Below, piece by piece: positions 18,426-27,806 of a stretch of DNA of 64,000 bases. How positions within the stretch are numbered: the first letter of the stretch is position 1; every line of letters begins with the position of its first letter. The stretch comes from Desulfocapsa sp. GTDB taxonomy: Bacteria > Desulfobacterota > Desulfobulbia > Desulfobulbales > Desulfocapsaceae. The position numbers and the translations under genes are program-made. Location of the stretch: the NCBI GenBank assembly GCA_013792135.1, contig VMSP01000058.1, positions 1-64,000 on the forward strand. Direction: 5' to 3'. The notes beneath the pieces are model-generated. The model was given only the letters and a program-made list of their open reading frames with translations, was not told where the DNA came from and searched no databases.

Positions 18426-19130
18426 ATGAAACAAACACCAGCACCCATAAAAAAAGGGGTTGTCCTCCTCAGCGGCGGTCTTGATTCCACCACTGTTCTG
18501 GCCATTGCCCAATCTCAAGGCTACGCCTGCTACTGTCTCAGTTTCAACTATGGACAAAAACAATCCATTGAACTGGAACGGGCCAGCCACATCGCCAGAA
18601 GCTTCTCGGTGGAACAGCACCTGATCCTGCAGCTAGATTTAGGCAAGATCGGGGGATCGGCACTCACGAGCACCCTCACCGTACCCAAAGATCGAGACCT
18701 GAGCCTGGAAACAGATGAGATCCCAGTCACCTATGTACCGGCAAGAAACATGATTTTCCTGACCCACGCGGTTGCCTGGGCTGAAGTCCTGGGGGCAACA
18801 GATCTTTTTATCGGCGTCAATGCAGTTGATTATTCCGGCTATCCCGACTGCCGCCCGGAATTCCTGGAGGCCTTCACCAAAATGGCAAACCTTGGCACCA
18901 AAGCCGGCGTGATGGGAAAAGTTGGATTTACCATCCACGCACCACTGCTTTCTCTAAGCAAAAAGGAAATTATCGAAAAAGGTCTCACGTTAGGGGTAGA
19001 TTACAGCCTGACCCACAGCTGCTATGACCCCAAAGAAGGGAAGGCCTGCGGCAGATGCGATTCCTGCCTGCTGCGCCTCAGGGGATTTGTCGAAGCCGGG
19101 CTCAAAGACCCCGCCCCCTATGTCAGGTAG
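18426..19130 (+). CDS. queC: 7-cyano-7-deazaguanine synthase QueC
   Basis: A 234-residue ATP-dependent enzyme converting 7-carboxy-7-deazaguanine to preQ0 in queuosine biosynthesis. The PP-loop SGGLDS is at residues 16-21. The C-terminus has the cysteine set THSCYDP, then CGRCDSC, which binds zinc. The N-type ATP pyrophosphatase fold and length are normal. The other queuosine genes are not in the window. Confidence 0.96.
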   Translation: MKQTPAPIKKGVVLLSGGLDSTTVLAIAQSQGYACYCLSFNYGQKQSIELERASHIARSFSVEQHLILQLDLGKIGGSALTSTLTVPKDRDLSLETDEIPVTYVPARNMIFLTHAVAWAEVLGATDLFIGVNAVDYSGYPDCRPEFLEAFTKMANLGTKAGVMGKVGFTIHAPLLSLSKKEIIEKGLTLGVDYSLTHSCYDPKEGKACGRCDSCLLRLRGFVEAGLKDPAPYVR

Positions 19131-19316
19131 TGCCAGCCCATAAATGGTCTTTTGGTCCGATCTCTGCGTCATATTCAAAACATAATGCTCGCAATACCAT
19201 TTATATGCCTGCGCTTATTTTTTTCGCAATCCTTGATATCGAACAAAAATCCTTATTTCCGGACAGACATCAGGTAGCTCCATTACCACAAACTGGAGAT
19301 AAAGAATGGAAGGCTT

Positions 19317-20597
19317 TCAATCCTGCAGATCATTATAGGTGATCCGGCCACCAAGGAGGGTCAACACCGCCTTGCCCTGAAGCTGCCAGCCCAGGAACGG
19401 TGAGTTCTTTGACAGAGAGGCTATCAGATCCTCGGTAAAATTGAATTTCCTGTCAGGATCAATAACCGTTATATCCGCAACATCGCCAATAGCCAGGGAG
19501 CCGCCGGCAACACCAAGAATATGGGCTGGAGCAGAAGACATCAGTTCGACCAGACGGGCTTCAGTGATCACCCCATCACGTACCAGGGCCAAACTCAGGG
19601 GCAGGGAAGTCTCAAGCCCGATAATACCATTGGCCGCCCGATCAAACTCCACCTTCTTTTGCAGAACAGAATGGGGGGCATGGTCAGTGGCAATGGCATC
19701 AAAGGTGCCATCCTGCAGACCAATACGAATAGCCTGACGATCTTCCTCGGTACGCAGGGGCGGATTCATCTTGGCATTGGTATTGTAGCCTTCCACCGCT
19801 TCCTCGGTCAGGGTAAAATAGTGGGGTGTTGTCTCGGCCGTGACCCGAACTCCCCTTTTTTTCGCCTGGCGGATCAGATCCGTCGCTGCCGCGGTGCTCA
19901 CATGGGCGATGTGAACATGATGGCCGGTCAACTCGGCCAATGCCAGTTCCCGATAGACCATAATAGACTCGGCAGCGATCGGAACACCACGCAGACCAAG
20001 ACGGGTCGAAACCAGACCTTCATTCATGACCCCGTTACGACTGAGCGAAATTTCCTCGGAATGAGAGATGACCAGCAGGCCATGACTGGCCGCATATTCC
20101 ATGGCCCGCCGCATGAGCTGACTGTCAACCACGGGTTGCCCATCATCACTCAACGCCACCACACCGGCCGCCTTCAGCTCGCCATATTCAGCCAGCCCTG
20201 TTCCGTCGCTCCCTTTACTGATCGCCCCCACCGGATAGACCCGGGCAGAGGCATGCGCTGCCTGCTCAAGGATAAAACGGGTGACCGCAGCCGTATCATT
20301 GACAGGTCTGGTATTGGGCATACAGGCCACCGCTGTAAAACCTCCTGTGGCTGCGGCAAGTGTCCCGGAGGCGATGGTCTCCTTATATTCTTCACCAGGC
20401 TCGCGAAGATGGACATGCATGTCAATCAGCCCCGGCACCACCCATTTCCCTTGCAGGTTAAAACATCTTGCCCTTTCAGGAACAGAAGACTCAGGTGGCA
20501 CAATCCTGCCATCTCGAAGCCACAGATCTCCTTGTCCATCAACCTTGTTTCCCGGATCAATAATCCGGCCATTCTGTAGAATCGTTATCTCATTCAT
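19317..20597 (-). CDS. pyrC: Dihydroorotase
   Basis: A 426-residue amidohydrolase catalysing ring closure of carbamoyl aspartate to dihydroorotate. Metal ligands sit in DMHVHLREPG and later in VISHSEE and AHVSTA; TDHAPHS carries the catalytic Asp. The length matches the type I PyrC/PyrX class. The gene is downstream of pyrB with 9 bases between, so it is almost certainly the second gene of a pyrBC pair. It could be catalytic or an inactive PyrX, but all the metal-site motifs are intact, which favours catalytic. Confidence 0.95.
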   Translation of the reverse strand: MNEITILQNGRIIDPGNKVDGQGDLWLRDGRIVPPESSVPERARCFNLQGKWVVPGLIDMHVHLREPGEEYKETIASGTLAAATGGFTAVACMPNTRPVNDTAAVTRFILEQAAHASARVYPVGAISKGSDGTGLAEYGELKAAGVVALSDDGQPVVDSQLMRRAMEYAASHGLLVISHSEEISLSRNGVMNEGLVSTRLGLRGVPIAAESIMVYRELALAELTGHHVHIAHVSTAAATDLIRQAKKRGVRVTAETTPHYFTLTEEAVEGYNTNAKMNPPLRTEEDRQAIRIGLQDGTFDAIATDHAPHSVLQKKVEFDRAANGIIGLETSLPLSLALVRDGVITEARLVELMSSAPAHILGVAGGSLAIGDVADITVIDPDRKFNFTEDLIASLSKNSPFLGWQLQGKAVLTLLGGRITYNDLQD

Positions 20598-20606
20598 GGC
20601 AACCTG

Positions 20607-21569
20607 TTATTGAGTATCCCCGCCTTTCTCTCCACCCATAACCAGATAGAGCAGGGCCATACGAATGGCCACACCATTGGCAACCTGATCAAGGATCACG
20701 GAACCGGTCCCATCTGCCACATCCGGATTCATCTCCACACCACGATTGATAGGACCTGGATGCATGACAAGCACATCTCTATTGGCCAGTTTGAGTAGTT
20801 TACGACTGACCCCGTAGAATCTGGCATATTCACGAAGTGAAGGAATCAGAGGATCATGCTGCCGCTCCTGTTGAATCCGCAAGGCCATCACCACATCAGC
20901 CCCCTCAACTGCCTCTGCGGCAGTGGCACAGACTTGCGCCCCCAGAGACTCAATATAGGGAGGCATAAAAGTCGCGGGCCCGGCAACCCTAACTTGGGCC
21001 CCCATTCGGGTAAAGCCGATAATGTCAGAATGGGCAACCCGGCTATGAGCAATATCGCCAATAATCGCTACGGTTAACCCCTCAACTCTGCCTTTGTGCT
21101 CAATCACTGTCATCAAGTCAAGCAGTCCCTGGCTGGGATGTTCATGGGTCCCGTCTCCGGCATTAATAATTGCAGCATTGACATGCTGGGTCAAAAGCAG
21201 AGACGATCCGGAACTGGGATGACGAAGAATAATGATATCGGGATTCATGGACTCAAGATTACGAGCCGTGTCAATAAGGGTTTCCCCCTTCTGGGCTGAG
21301 CTGGTCGAGGCAGAAATATTAAAGGTGTCAGCACTCATCCGCTTGGCAGCGATTTCAAAGGAAAGACGAGTGCGGGTGGAGGGTTCAAAGAAAAAATTAA
21401 TAATCGTCTTCCCGCGAAGTGTCGGCACTTTCTTAATGGGACGCGAGGATATCTCCTTGAAAGAACGGGCAATGGAAAGGACATAAAAAATATCCTCTGT
21501 TGAGAATTGCCCCATCTCCAGAATATGCTTATGCTGAAAACGATATTCTTTATTCACGTCCGCTCCCAC
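20607..21569 (-). CDS. pyrB: Aspartate carbamoyltransferase catalytic subunit
   Basis: A 320-residue ATCase catalytic chain, the committed step of pyrimidine synthesis. The carbamoyl-phosphate motif STRTRLSF and the [11 protein letters not shown] motif are intact, and [10 protein letters not shown] near the C-terminus is typical. No PyrI regulatory subunit is nearby, consistent with a PyrB/PyrC-type assembly. It is 18 bases downstream of lepB. Confidence 0.97.
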   Translation of the reverse strand: MGADVNKEYRFQHKHILEMGQFSTEDIFYVLSIARSFKEISSRPIKKVPTLRGKTIINFFFEPSTRTRLSFEIAAKRMSADTFNISASTSSAQKGETLIDTARNLESMNPDIIILRHPSSGSSLLLTQHVNAAIINAGDGTHEHPSQGLLDLMTVIEHKGRVEGLTVAIIGDIAHSRVAHSDIIGFTRMGAQVRVAGPATFMPPYIESLGAQVCATAAEAVEGADVVMALRIQQERQHDPLIPSLREYARFYGVSRKLLKLANRDVLVMHPGPINRGVEMNPDVADGTGSVILDQVANGVAIRMALLYLVMGGEKGGDTQ

Positions 21570-21587
21570 TCATTAAACTGAGACAAA

Positions 21588-22232
21588 TCAACGAACAATA
21601 TCCCCAAGACGATCCCAGCGGATAGAAGTATAACGATCAATGGAAAAAAGTGATTTATCAACATCCCAAGACCAATAGATGATAAGGGCCTTACCTAAAA
21701 CGTCCTGCAGATCAACGAAGCCCCAGAAACGACTATCATAACTATTGTCGCGGTTGTCACCCATGACAAAAATTTTGCCATCCGGAACCGTCACCGGTCC
21801 GAAATTATCCCTTGGACCGGCAGCCGAGCTCATGATGTCACGAGAGGTAAAATGGGCATGAGGATTCTCAACCTGCTGGCCATTCAGGAAAACCTGTTTA
21901 TCTCTGACCTCAATGCTATCACCACCTATGGCCACGACCCGTTTAATATAATCAAGAGAACGATCACGTGGAAAGCGAAAAACAACCACGTCCCCATGGG
22001 CTGGACCCTGCCGGGAAATCAGTGAGGTACCAATTACCGGTACCCTGACCCCGTAACTGAACTTGCTTACCAGCAAATGATCCCCGATCTGCAGTGTCGG
22101 CAGCATAGACCCGGAAGGAATTTTAAAGGCCTGAACGATAAAAGTCCGCACAAAAAGAGCAAGAAGCACTGCAACTACGATGGCCTCCACATACTCCCGA
22201 ACAACTGATTTGTTTTTTCCCACGCTATTCAA
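21588..22232 (-). CDS. lepB: Signal peptidase I
   Basis: A 214-residue type I signal peptidase with an N-terminal membrane anchor (about residues 16-35). The catalytic dyad is Ser42 in GSMLPT and Lys97 in YIKRVVAIGGD; the box GDNRDNSYDSRFWG follows. It cleaves signal peptides at the outer face of the inner membrane. The gene leads a probable lepB-pyrB-pyrC transcript. Confidence 0.96.
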   Translation of the reverse strand: MNSVGKNKSVVREYVEAIVVAVLLALFVRTFIVQAFKIPSGSMLPTLQIGDHLLVSKFSYGVRVPVIGTSLISRQGPAHGDVVVFRFPRDRSLDYIKRVVAIGGDSIEVRDKQVFLNGQQVENPHAHFTSRDIMSSAAGPRDNFGPVTVPDGKIFVMGDNRDNSYDSRFWGFVDLQDVLGKALIIYWSWDVDKSLFSIDRYTSIRWDRLGDIVR

Positions 22233-22631
22233 CTGTATCTTCTCCTTCTTTAAATTATCATCAAATAAAGTGCATGAGACTGATTACCGCAAAAAAACTT
22301 TCTTTTCAAGCCAGTTCCACCTTGAAAAAAAATATTGCACGCTCCCAAATTCTTAATTCCCTTCATCCTGCCCCTAACCATGCCAATACACAATAAAAAG
22401 GATATGAGACCAGAAAAAACATCAATATATTGTGCCCCCCTTGCCAACAAAACAATCCTGAACCCTTTTACTCATTTATTTTATTGGAAATATAATAAAT
22501 TTTTCTTATTAGTTTTCTTGACAAAGTTTTTTTTTTATGTCCTTAATAGAAAATCAAGATCGTAACAATTATCAGCATGCATAAACTCAGTGCAAACAAT
22601 AAGAATTTACAGAAAGTACGACTAAACAATC
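22233..22631. other. Divergent intergenic region, lepB / pilM
   Basis: This is 399 bases of AT-rich sequence between two divergent genes. TTGACA at 22518-22523 followed by a poly-T tract and TTAATA about 19 bases later is a weak candidate promoter for pilM. No RNA gene or conserved ORF was found. Confidence 0.35.
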
Positions 22632-23690
22632 ATGAAGCTGCCTTTTCTCTCCACAGAAAAATTGGTTATCGGTTTAGATATTGGTTCACATGCCGTTAAA
22701 ATATGTGAATTGAAACGAACAGACAAAGCCTATACAGTCGTAAATCTCGGCAGCATAATTCTTCCTGAGGGGGCGGTTGAAGATGGCTCATTACAAGATC
22801 CTGAGACCGTGGGCAAAGCCATTTCCGAACTCCTGACCAACCTCAAAATAAAACATAAAAAAGTTGCCATTTCCATTTCCGGCTACTCGGTCATTGTTAA
22901 AAAAATCCACCTTGAAGTCATGGAAGAAAAGCAGCTTGAAGAGTACATTACTGCTGAGGCAGAGCAATATATTCCCTTTGACATTGACGATGTCTATCTT
23001 GATTTTCAGGATCTTAAAACCAATACTGAAGGATCAAACCACACAGATGTCATGCTTGTTGCCGCCAAAAAAGAAGTTATCGACGAATTTCTTGACATGC
23101 TACAGGGGTTAGGTCTCCAGCCGGTTGTGGTCGATGTGGATGGCTTTGCCCTGGAGAATATATACGAAACCAACTATCCTCAAAATGAGAATGTAGCCTT
23201 GGTGGATATTGGTGCTTCCAAGATGAATATCAACATTATTACTAATGGCATGTCCGTGGTAGCAAAAGACATAGGGATAGGGAGCCGACAATTAACTGAA
23301 CAGATTGCCGACACCTTCGACATCACTATGGAAGAGGCGGAAAAATTAAAGATTGGGTTAATCCATGTCGAAGAAAAGCAGGAACAGATTGCAAAAATTT
23401 TCACCTCCACATGCTCCCAATGGGTTTTAGAAATTAAAAAATCCATTGATCTGTATCACTCTAACCCTGCCAATAAACACCTGAGCAAGGTGGTCTTAAG
23501 TGGCGGAGGGGCCAAGGTGGCAGGCTTGGCTGAATTTCTGGAAAAAGAAACCAATGTGCCTGTTGAAATCATCAATCCTTTTGCCAAAATGCTCGTCAAT
23601 CCTAAACAGATTGATATGGAATACCTGAACACTGTTGCCCCGGAAATGGCCATTGCGACGGGTCTAGCCATCCGCACATCAGATATTTAA
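22632..23690 (+). CDS. pilM: Type IV pilus assembly protein PilM
   Basis: A 352-residue actin-like cytoplasmic ATPase of the type IV pilus machine. It begins VIGLDIGSHAVKICEL (phosphate 1 motif) and contains LVDIGASKMNINII and LSGGGAKVAGLAEFL (adenosine motif) further on. PilM binds the N-terminal tail of PilN and so couples cytoplasmic ATPases to the inner-membrane PilNO platform. It is the first gene of the pilMNOP cluster. Confidence 0.95.
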   Translation: MKLPFLSTEKLVIGLDIGSHAVKICELKRTDKAYTVVNLGSIILPEGAVEDGSLQDPETVGKAISELLTNLKIKHKKVAISISGYSVIVKKIHLEVMEEKQLEEYITAEAEQYIPFDIDDVYLDFQDLKTNTEGSNHTDVMLVAAKKEVIDEFLDMLQGLGLQPVVVDVDGFALENIYETNYPQNENVALVDIGASKMNINIITNGMSVVAKDIGIGSRQLTEQIADTFDITMEEAEKLKIGLIHVEEKQEQIAKIFTSTCSQWVLEIKKSIDLYHSNPANKHLSKVVLSGGGAKVAGLAEFLEKETNVPVEIINPFAKMLVNPKQIDMEYLNTVAPEMAIATGLAIRTSDI

Positions 23691-23869
23691 GAGCAGTGAT
23701 AAATAAACAACTCGTACATTTTAAATATTTTATTACTACCGCCATAATTATTGAAGCGTTGACTGTTTCAGGGATGGAAGAAAAGTGACCGGTTTCTTAT
23801 ATTATATTTGCATTTTTATTTGTAATTCAAATGAATATTTATTTTTTCCCAGCGGCTTAGGTTGTCAAT

Positions 23870-24451
23870 ATGCTTAAAATTAACCTGCTCCCTATCCGGC
23901 AACTCCAAAAACATGCCAGAGCGCGTAATGAGTTCTTCGGTTTTGTCACGATATTCATACTGTTCATGTCTATTCTAGGTGCCATAGCTATGGCCCAGAG
24001 CAGTAAAGCCAGCTCCATTCAAACAGAGACGGCCAGGCTGACACAGGAAAAACAAACATATGACAAAATCCTGGCTGAGATCAAAAAGTTGGAGGCAGAC
24101 AAGAAAGAGGTCGAAAACAAGATCAGCATCATTAAGAAATTAAAGAAAGAATCTTCACTCACTGTCCATGTCCTTGACGAGGTTGCCAGAAAACTTGACA
24201 GCTCCAGAATGTGGCTCACTTCACTCGACCAGCAAGGCAACTCGCTTACCCTGATAGGCCAAGCCTTGGACAATAAGACGATTGCCGAATTCATGAACGC
24301 TCTGGACGCATCCTCTTTTATCAGCGATGTCAATCTTTCCGATTCTTCACTCAGTAAAGTAGCAGGACAGGATCTGAAGGCTTTTTCACTCCAGTGTGCT
24401 GTTGGTTCAACGACAGATGAAGCTGATACTACCAATAAAACGAAACAATAA
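23870..24451 (+). CDS. pilN: Type IV pilus assembly protein PilN
   Basis: A 193-residue protein opening with the conserved INLLPIR that contacts PilM. A single transmembrane helix follows (about residues 23-43), then a coiled coil and a periplasmic ferredoxin-like domain. With PilO it forms the inner-membrane alignment complex. It is separated from pilM by 179 bases of AT-rich sequence, which could hold a second promoter. Confidence 0.92.
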   Translation: MLKINLLPIRQLQKHARARNEFFGFVTIFILFMSILGAIAMAQSSKASSIQTETARLTQEKQTYDKILAEIKKLEADKKEVENKISIIKKLKKESSLTVHVLDEVARKLDSSRMWLTSLDQQGNSLTLIGQALDNKTIAEFMNALDASSFISDVNLSDSSLSKVAGQDLKAFSLQCAVGSTTDEADTTNKTKQ

Positions 24452-24469
24452 CCCACACGTCCTCATTGT

Positions 24470-25093
24470 ATGAAAAAGAATAACCAGGCATTTGCAACCT
24501 TTATAGACACGAAATTCATCCCTCTGCAAAGGAAGCATAAAATTGCGGGAGCAGCTGCACTGTTAATTGTGCCACTCATTCTTTTTGTCGTTGTTTTTTA
24601 TCTCCCCAAAAGCAAGGAAATCGAGTCACTGACCCAACAAAAAAACACAGCGACACAAGAACTGCAAAAGGCCAAAGCAACAGCCGCAACCCTTGAGACA
24701 CACAAAGCAGAAATGGCATCTGTTGAGGAACGATTCAATGAGACATCGGTCTTGTTTCCAAAAGAAAAAGAAATTCCTCGTCTCTTGACCGACATATCAG
24801 CAGAAGGACAAAGCGCTGGTCTTGAATTTCTGACCTTTAAACCTCTGGCAGCTGTCCCCAAAGATTTTTATTCAGAGATTCCAATCGATATCCAAGTAAG
24901 AGGCCCCTATCATAACATGGGTAGTTTTCTTGACCACGTGAGCAAACTGAACCGGATCGTCAGTGTCTCCAATGTTAAAATAAGCACTCCCAGTAAAAGT
25001 GAAGGAGAGATACTTCTGGATTCTACGTGTCGTCTGGTAACTTACCAGTTTACCAATATAAAGCTGGCGCAACCTAAAGCAGCGAAGAACTAA
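24470..25093 (+). CDS. pilO: Type IV pilus assembly protein PilO
   Basis: A 207-residue partner of PilN. It has a membrane helix (about residues 24-45) followed by an Ala/Lys/Glu/Gln-rich coiled coil (about 55-95) and a periplasmic domain beginning near EIPRLLTDISAEGQSAGLEF. It forms heterodimers with PilN and contacts PilP. Position and topology are as in canonical pilMNOP operons. Confidence 0.92.
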   Translation: MKKNNQAFATFIDTKFIPLQRKHKIAGAAALLIVPLILFVVVFYLPKSKEIESLTQQKNTATQELQKAKATAATLETHKAEMASVEERFNETSVLFPKEKEIPRLLTDISAEGQSAGLEFLTFKPLAAVPKDFYSEIPIDIQVRGPYHNMGSFLDHVSKLNRIVSVSNVKISTPSKSEGEILLDSTCRLVTYQFTNIKLAQPKAAKN

Positions 25094-25110
25094 TCATATT
25101 AAATTCTCTG

Positions 25111-25653
25111 ATGAAAACGCAAACAAATATCAGACATCTGACATTCACTCTCAGCTTCTTGCTGGTCTTAAGCGGTCCCCTGTCTCTACAGGCTGTACCT
25201 GAGAGCAATGCTAGCAGTGAGACGAATCGGGCCAGCGGACAAGATCCTCTGGGGCTGTCATTACCCACCGATGAGCCATCAACTGTTTTTTCGTACCAGC
25301 TCGAAGGAAGACCAGATCCCTTTTCTCCATTCATCACCGAGAAGGCAACAAGCTCCATCAATATGGACGAGATTGTCGACAATGAGGAAACGCTTTCCGG
25401 CATGCAGTTGTTTGAACCAAGCCAGCTAAAATTGGTTGCCATCGTTTTTGAAGATTCTGCTGAACTGGCCATGGTCGAAGATGCTACCGGCCAAGGCTAC
25501 GCACTTCGACCTGGCATGAAAATTGGCAGAAAAGGAATAATTACCACCATTGACCCTAACCAAGTTATCATTGAAGAGACATCGGTAACTCGTTCCGGTA
25601 AAAAAATAACTAATAATATCGTTATGCTTTTAAAGAAAAAGGGAGAAGAGTAA
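25111..25653 (+). CDS. pilP: Pilus assembly protein PilP
   Basis: A 180-residue exported protein with a signal peptide (hydrophobic stretch ending near residue 30). No clear lipobox is seen, whereas PilP is usually a lipoprotein. The C-terminal half has the PilP beta-domain signature RPDPFSPF, then LKLVAIVFEDSAELAMVED and GYALRPGMKIG. PilP links the inner-membrane PilNO complex to the secretin. It ends three bases before the next gene. Confidence 0.88.
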   Translation: MKTQTNIRHLTFTLSFLLVLSGPLSLQAVPESNASSETNRASGQDPLGLSLPTDEPSTVFSYQLEGRPDPFSPFITEKATSSINMDEIVDNEETLSGMQLFEPSQLKLVAIVFEDSAELAMVEDATGQGYALRPGMKIGRKGIITTIDPNQVIIEETSVTRSGKKITNNIVMLLKKKGEE

Positions 25654-25656
25654 ACA

Positions 25657-27606
25657 ATGTATCCAAAGCTCTCCACATTCCAACCGACTATTTTTCTCAC
25701 CCTTTGCCTTTTACTTCTGATGAGCACAGGATCGGTCTTTGCTGAGAACACGTTACCTGCGGCAGATAAATCCTACCTTATCCAGGACATCAAGTCAAAC
25801 CTGCAGGGCGACGCTTTAAGCGTTGAAATTATTGGAAATAGCCTACCCGATTATAATACTTTTGAATTATTTAATCCCGCACGGCTTATTCTTGATATTG
25901 CTCACGCCAAGATGGATAGCAAGATCAATCCCGACAAGATCTTACCTGACAACAGCTACGCAAAACTTGTCACTAAACCCTTGACTGATCAAGATCCCAG
26001 CATCACCCGATTTGAATTCACTATCAATGACAGTCATACCTACTCAGTGGATAGAGACCAAAACAACATATTGATCCTCATTCACCCCAAAACAGATACC
26101 ACACAGGCCGTGGCACCACCTGCAGCACCACAAGCGGCAGCACCGGTCGCATCTGCTCAAGATAACAGCGCCCCAACCATGCTCCAGGATATGATCATCA
26201 AAAAAGGAGCTGAGCAATCTGAAATCCTGATTCTTGCCGATACCCCAATCAAAGATTTCCGTCATAATATCGTTGTCGGCAAAAAAGGTCTGCCCGACAT
26301 GATGTTTATTGACATAATGGGAGTCGATGGATCGAAGCTGGCACGAGAGACGGAAGTAGGTACAGCCCTGAGCAAGATCAGAGTCGCACCCAAGGGATCA
26401 GGGATCCGACTGCTCTTTGACTCTGGCCTGCCCTCACTTTTTGATTATACGGTTACTCCAGATCCTCAAGGACTGTTAGTAACTATTAAGGAAGCAAAAC
26501 AAGACTCACAGCAAGGCATTAGCAAAAACAGCAAAGCCCCAGCGGACTCTACTCTTGATAATCTTATTGCTTCTTCGGCAACAGCCCTCACCAAGGGAAA
26601 GACCAAAGGAGAAAGCAGCAGTGACAATTTATCAGGAGCATTAGACAACTCTTTTAACTTTGGCGGATACAAAGACACTAAACGGATCAGTGTGGATTTC
26701 TTCAAAATCGATCTGCACAATGTCTTTCGCCTGTTCCGTGAGATCAGCGGCGTCAATATCATCGTCGATGATTCAGTGCAAGGGTCACTCACCCTGGCAC
26801 TTAATGATGTGCCCTGGGATTTTGCCCTCGATGTTATTCTCAATTTGAAAGACCTGCGCAAGGAAGAGCGTTTTAACACTATTGTTATTTATCCGGCACA
26901 GAAGGAATTTTTCTGGCCGGTGCGAGAACAAGACAATCTCTCCGTGGAAGCAGACCTTTCAATTGTCCAGCAAGAACAGGATGCCCTGGTTATTGAACAG
27001 TCGGCAGCCCAATCAGAAGAAAGTGTGCAGTCGAAAGAACTGATACGCAAGGCACGGATTGAAGAAAAGGGAGATAACATGGAACAGGCTGTTGCACTTT
27101 ACGAACAGGCCTTCCAACTTGATCCCAAAAACGCAAATCTGGCAAACCGCTTGGCTGTCCTCTATCTGGCAAATCTGGGTATGAATGCCAAGGCCGTTTA
27201 TTTCGCCAAGGAGAGTTTGAAGATAGATCCCCGAAATAGTCAAGCAGCGCTCTACGCGGCCATTGGCTTGGCAAACATGAACCAGATTGCTGAGGCCACA
27301 GATTATTTTTCTCAGAGTATCAGCGCCCCGACCCCAATGAAAGAGGCATTGATCAGCTATGCCTCTTTCAGCGAACAGAATGGACAGCCAGAGAGTGCTC
27401 TGAAACTGATTGCTAAATACAATACGCTTTATGGTGAGTCTGTGGACACTATGGTTGCCAAGGCCAGAATCTATGACAAAATGGGCCAGAAGGAGAAGGC
27501 CAATGAACAATATCGAGCTCTTCTGGCATCAGGCTATCAACTTGTTCCAGGCCTGAAACAATATATACAAGCTCGGCTTGCAGGAAATGCAGTCCCGAGT
27601 ATGTAA
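25657..27606 (+). CDS. PilQ-like AMIN/STN protein with TPRs, secretin domain absent
   Basis: A 649-residue exported protein. After a signal peptide come two AMIN-type peptidoglycan-binding domains (about residues 44-130 and 180-285) and a secretin/TonB short N-terminal (STN) domain with KRISVDFFKIDLHNVFRLFR, near residues 345-420. Where PilQ would continue into its pore-forming secretin domain, this protein has a linker and then TPR repeats (about 450-640, for example AVALYEQAFQLDPKNANLANRLAVLYL). It therefore looks like the periplasmic half of PilQ joined to a TPR scaffold, with the pore supplied by the gene at 27807. Function in secretin localisation is inferred. Confidence 0.8.
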   Translation: MYPKLSTFQPTIFLTLCLLLLMSTGSVFAENTLPAADKSYLIQDIKSNLQGDALSVEIIGNSLPDYNTFELFNPARLILDIAHAKMDSKINPDKILPDNSYAKLVTKPLTDQDPSITRFEFTINDSHTYSVDRDQNNILILIHPKTDTTQAVAPPAAPQAAAPVASAQDNSAPTMLQDMIIKKGAEQSEILILADTPIKDFRHNIVVGKKGLPDMMFIDIMGVDGSKLARETEVGTALSKIRVAPKGSGIRLLFDSGLPSLFDYTVTPDPQGLLVTIKEAKQDSQQGISKNSKAPADSTLDNLIASSATALTKGKTKGESSSDNLSGALDNSFNFGGYKDTKRISVDFFKIDLHNVFRLFREISGVNIIVDDSVQGSLTLALNDVPWDFALDVILNLKDLRKEERFNTIVIYPAQKEFFWPVREQDNLSVEADLSIVQQEQDALVIEQSAAQSEESVQSKELIRKARIEEKGDNMEQAVALYEQAFQLDPKNANLANRLAVLYLANLGMNAKAVYFAKESLKIDPRNSQAALYAAIGLANMNQIAEATDYFSQSISAPTPMKEALISYASFSEQNGQPESALKLIAKYNTLYGESVDTMVAKARIYDKMGQKEKANEQYRALLASGYQLVPGLKQYIQARLAGNAVPSM

Positions 27607-27627
27607 TAATTTATGATAGTTACTGAA

Positions 27628-27681
27628 TCCCGCAGAGGCGCAGAGACGCATAAAAAATATTATCTCTGCGCCTCTGCGGGA
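27628..27681. repeat. Perfect 19-bp hairpin, CGCAGAGGCGCAGAG family
   Basis: TCCCGCAGAGGCGCAGAGA (27628-27646) and TCTCTGCGCCTCTGCGGGA (27663-27681) are exact reverse complements with a 16-base AT loop, followed by TAGTTTTTTC. It lies between two pilus genes, so it may act as a partial terminator or mRNA stabiliser. A related element is at 34364-34421. Confidence 0.8.
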
Positions 27682-27806
27682 GATAGTTTTTTCACCAGTG
27701 AAGAGTTGAATAGCTAAAGCTTTTTTAATACAAGTTCATTACGTACCTGTAGGATCGCACAGACATGACACGTTTCGTTTATTCTTTAATGGCCAAGAGG
27801 TTTTCC

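Noticed and set aside
19521..20579. 352-codon plus-strand frame
   Set aside because: It lies antisense to pyrC with a composition typical of a shadow frame.
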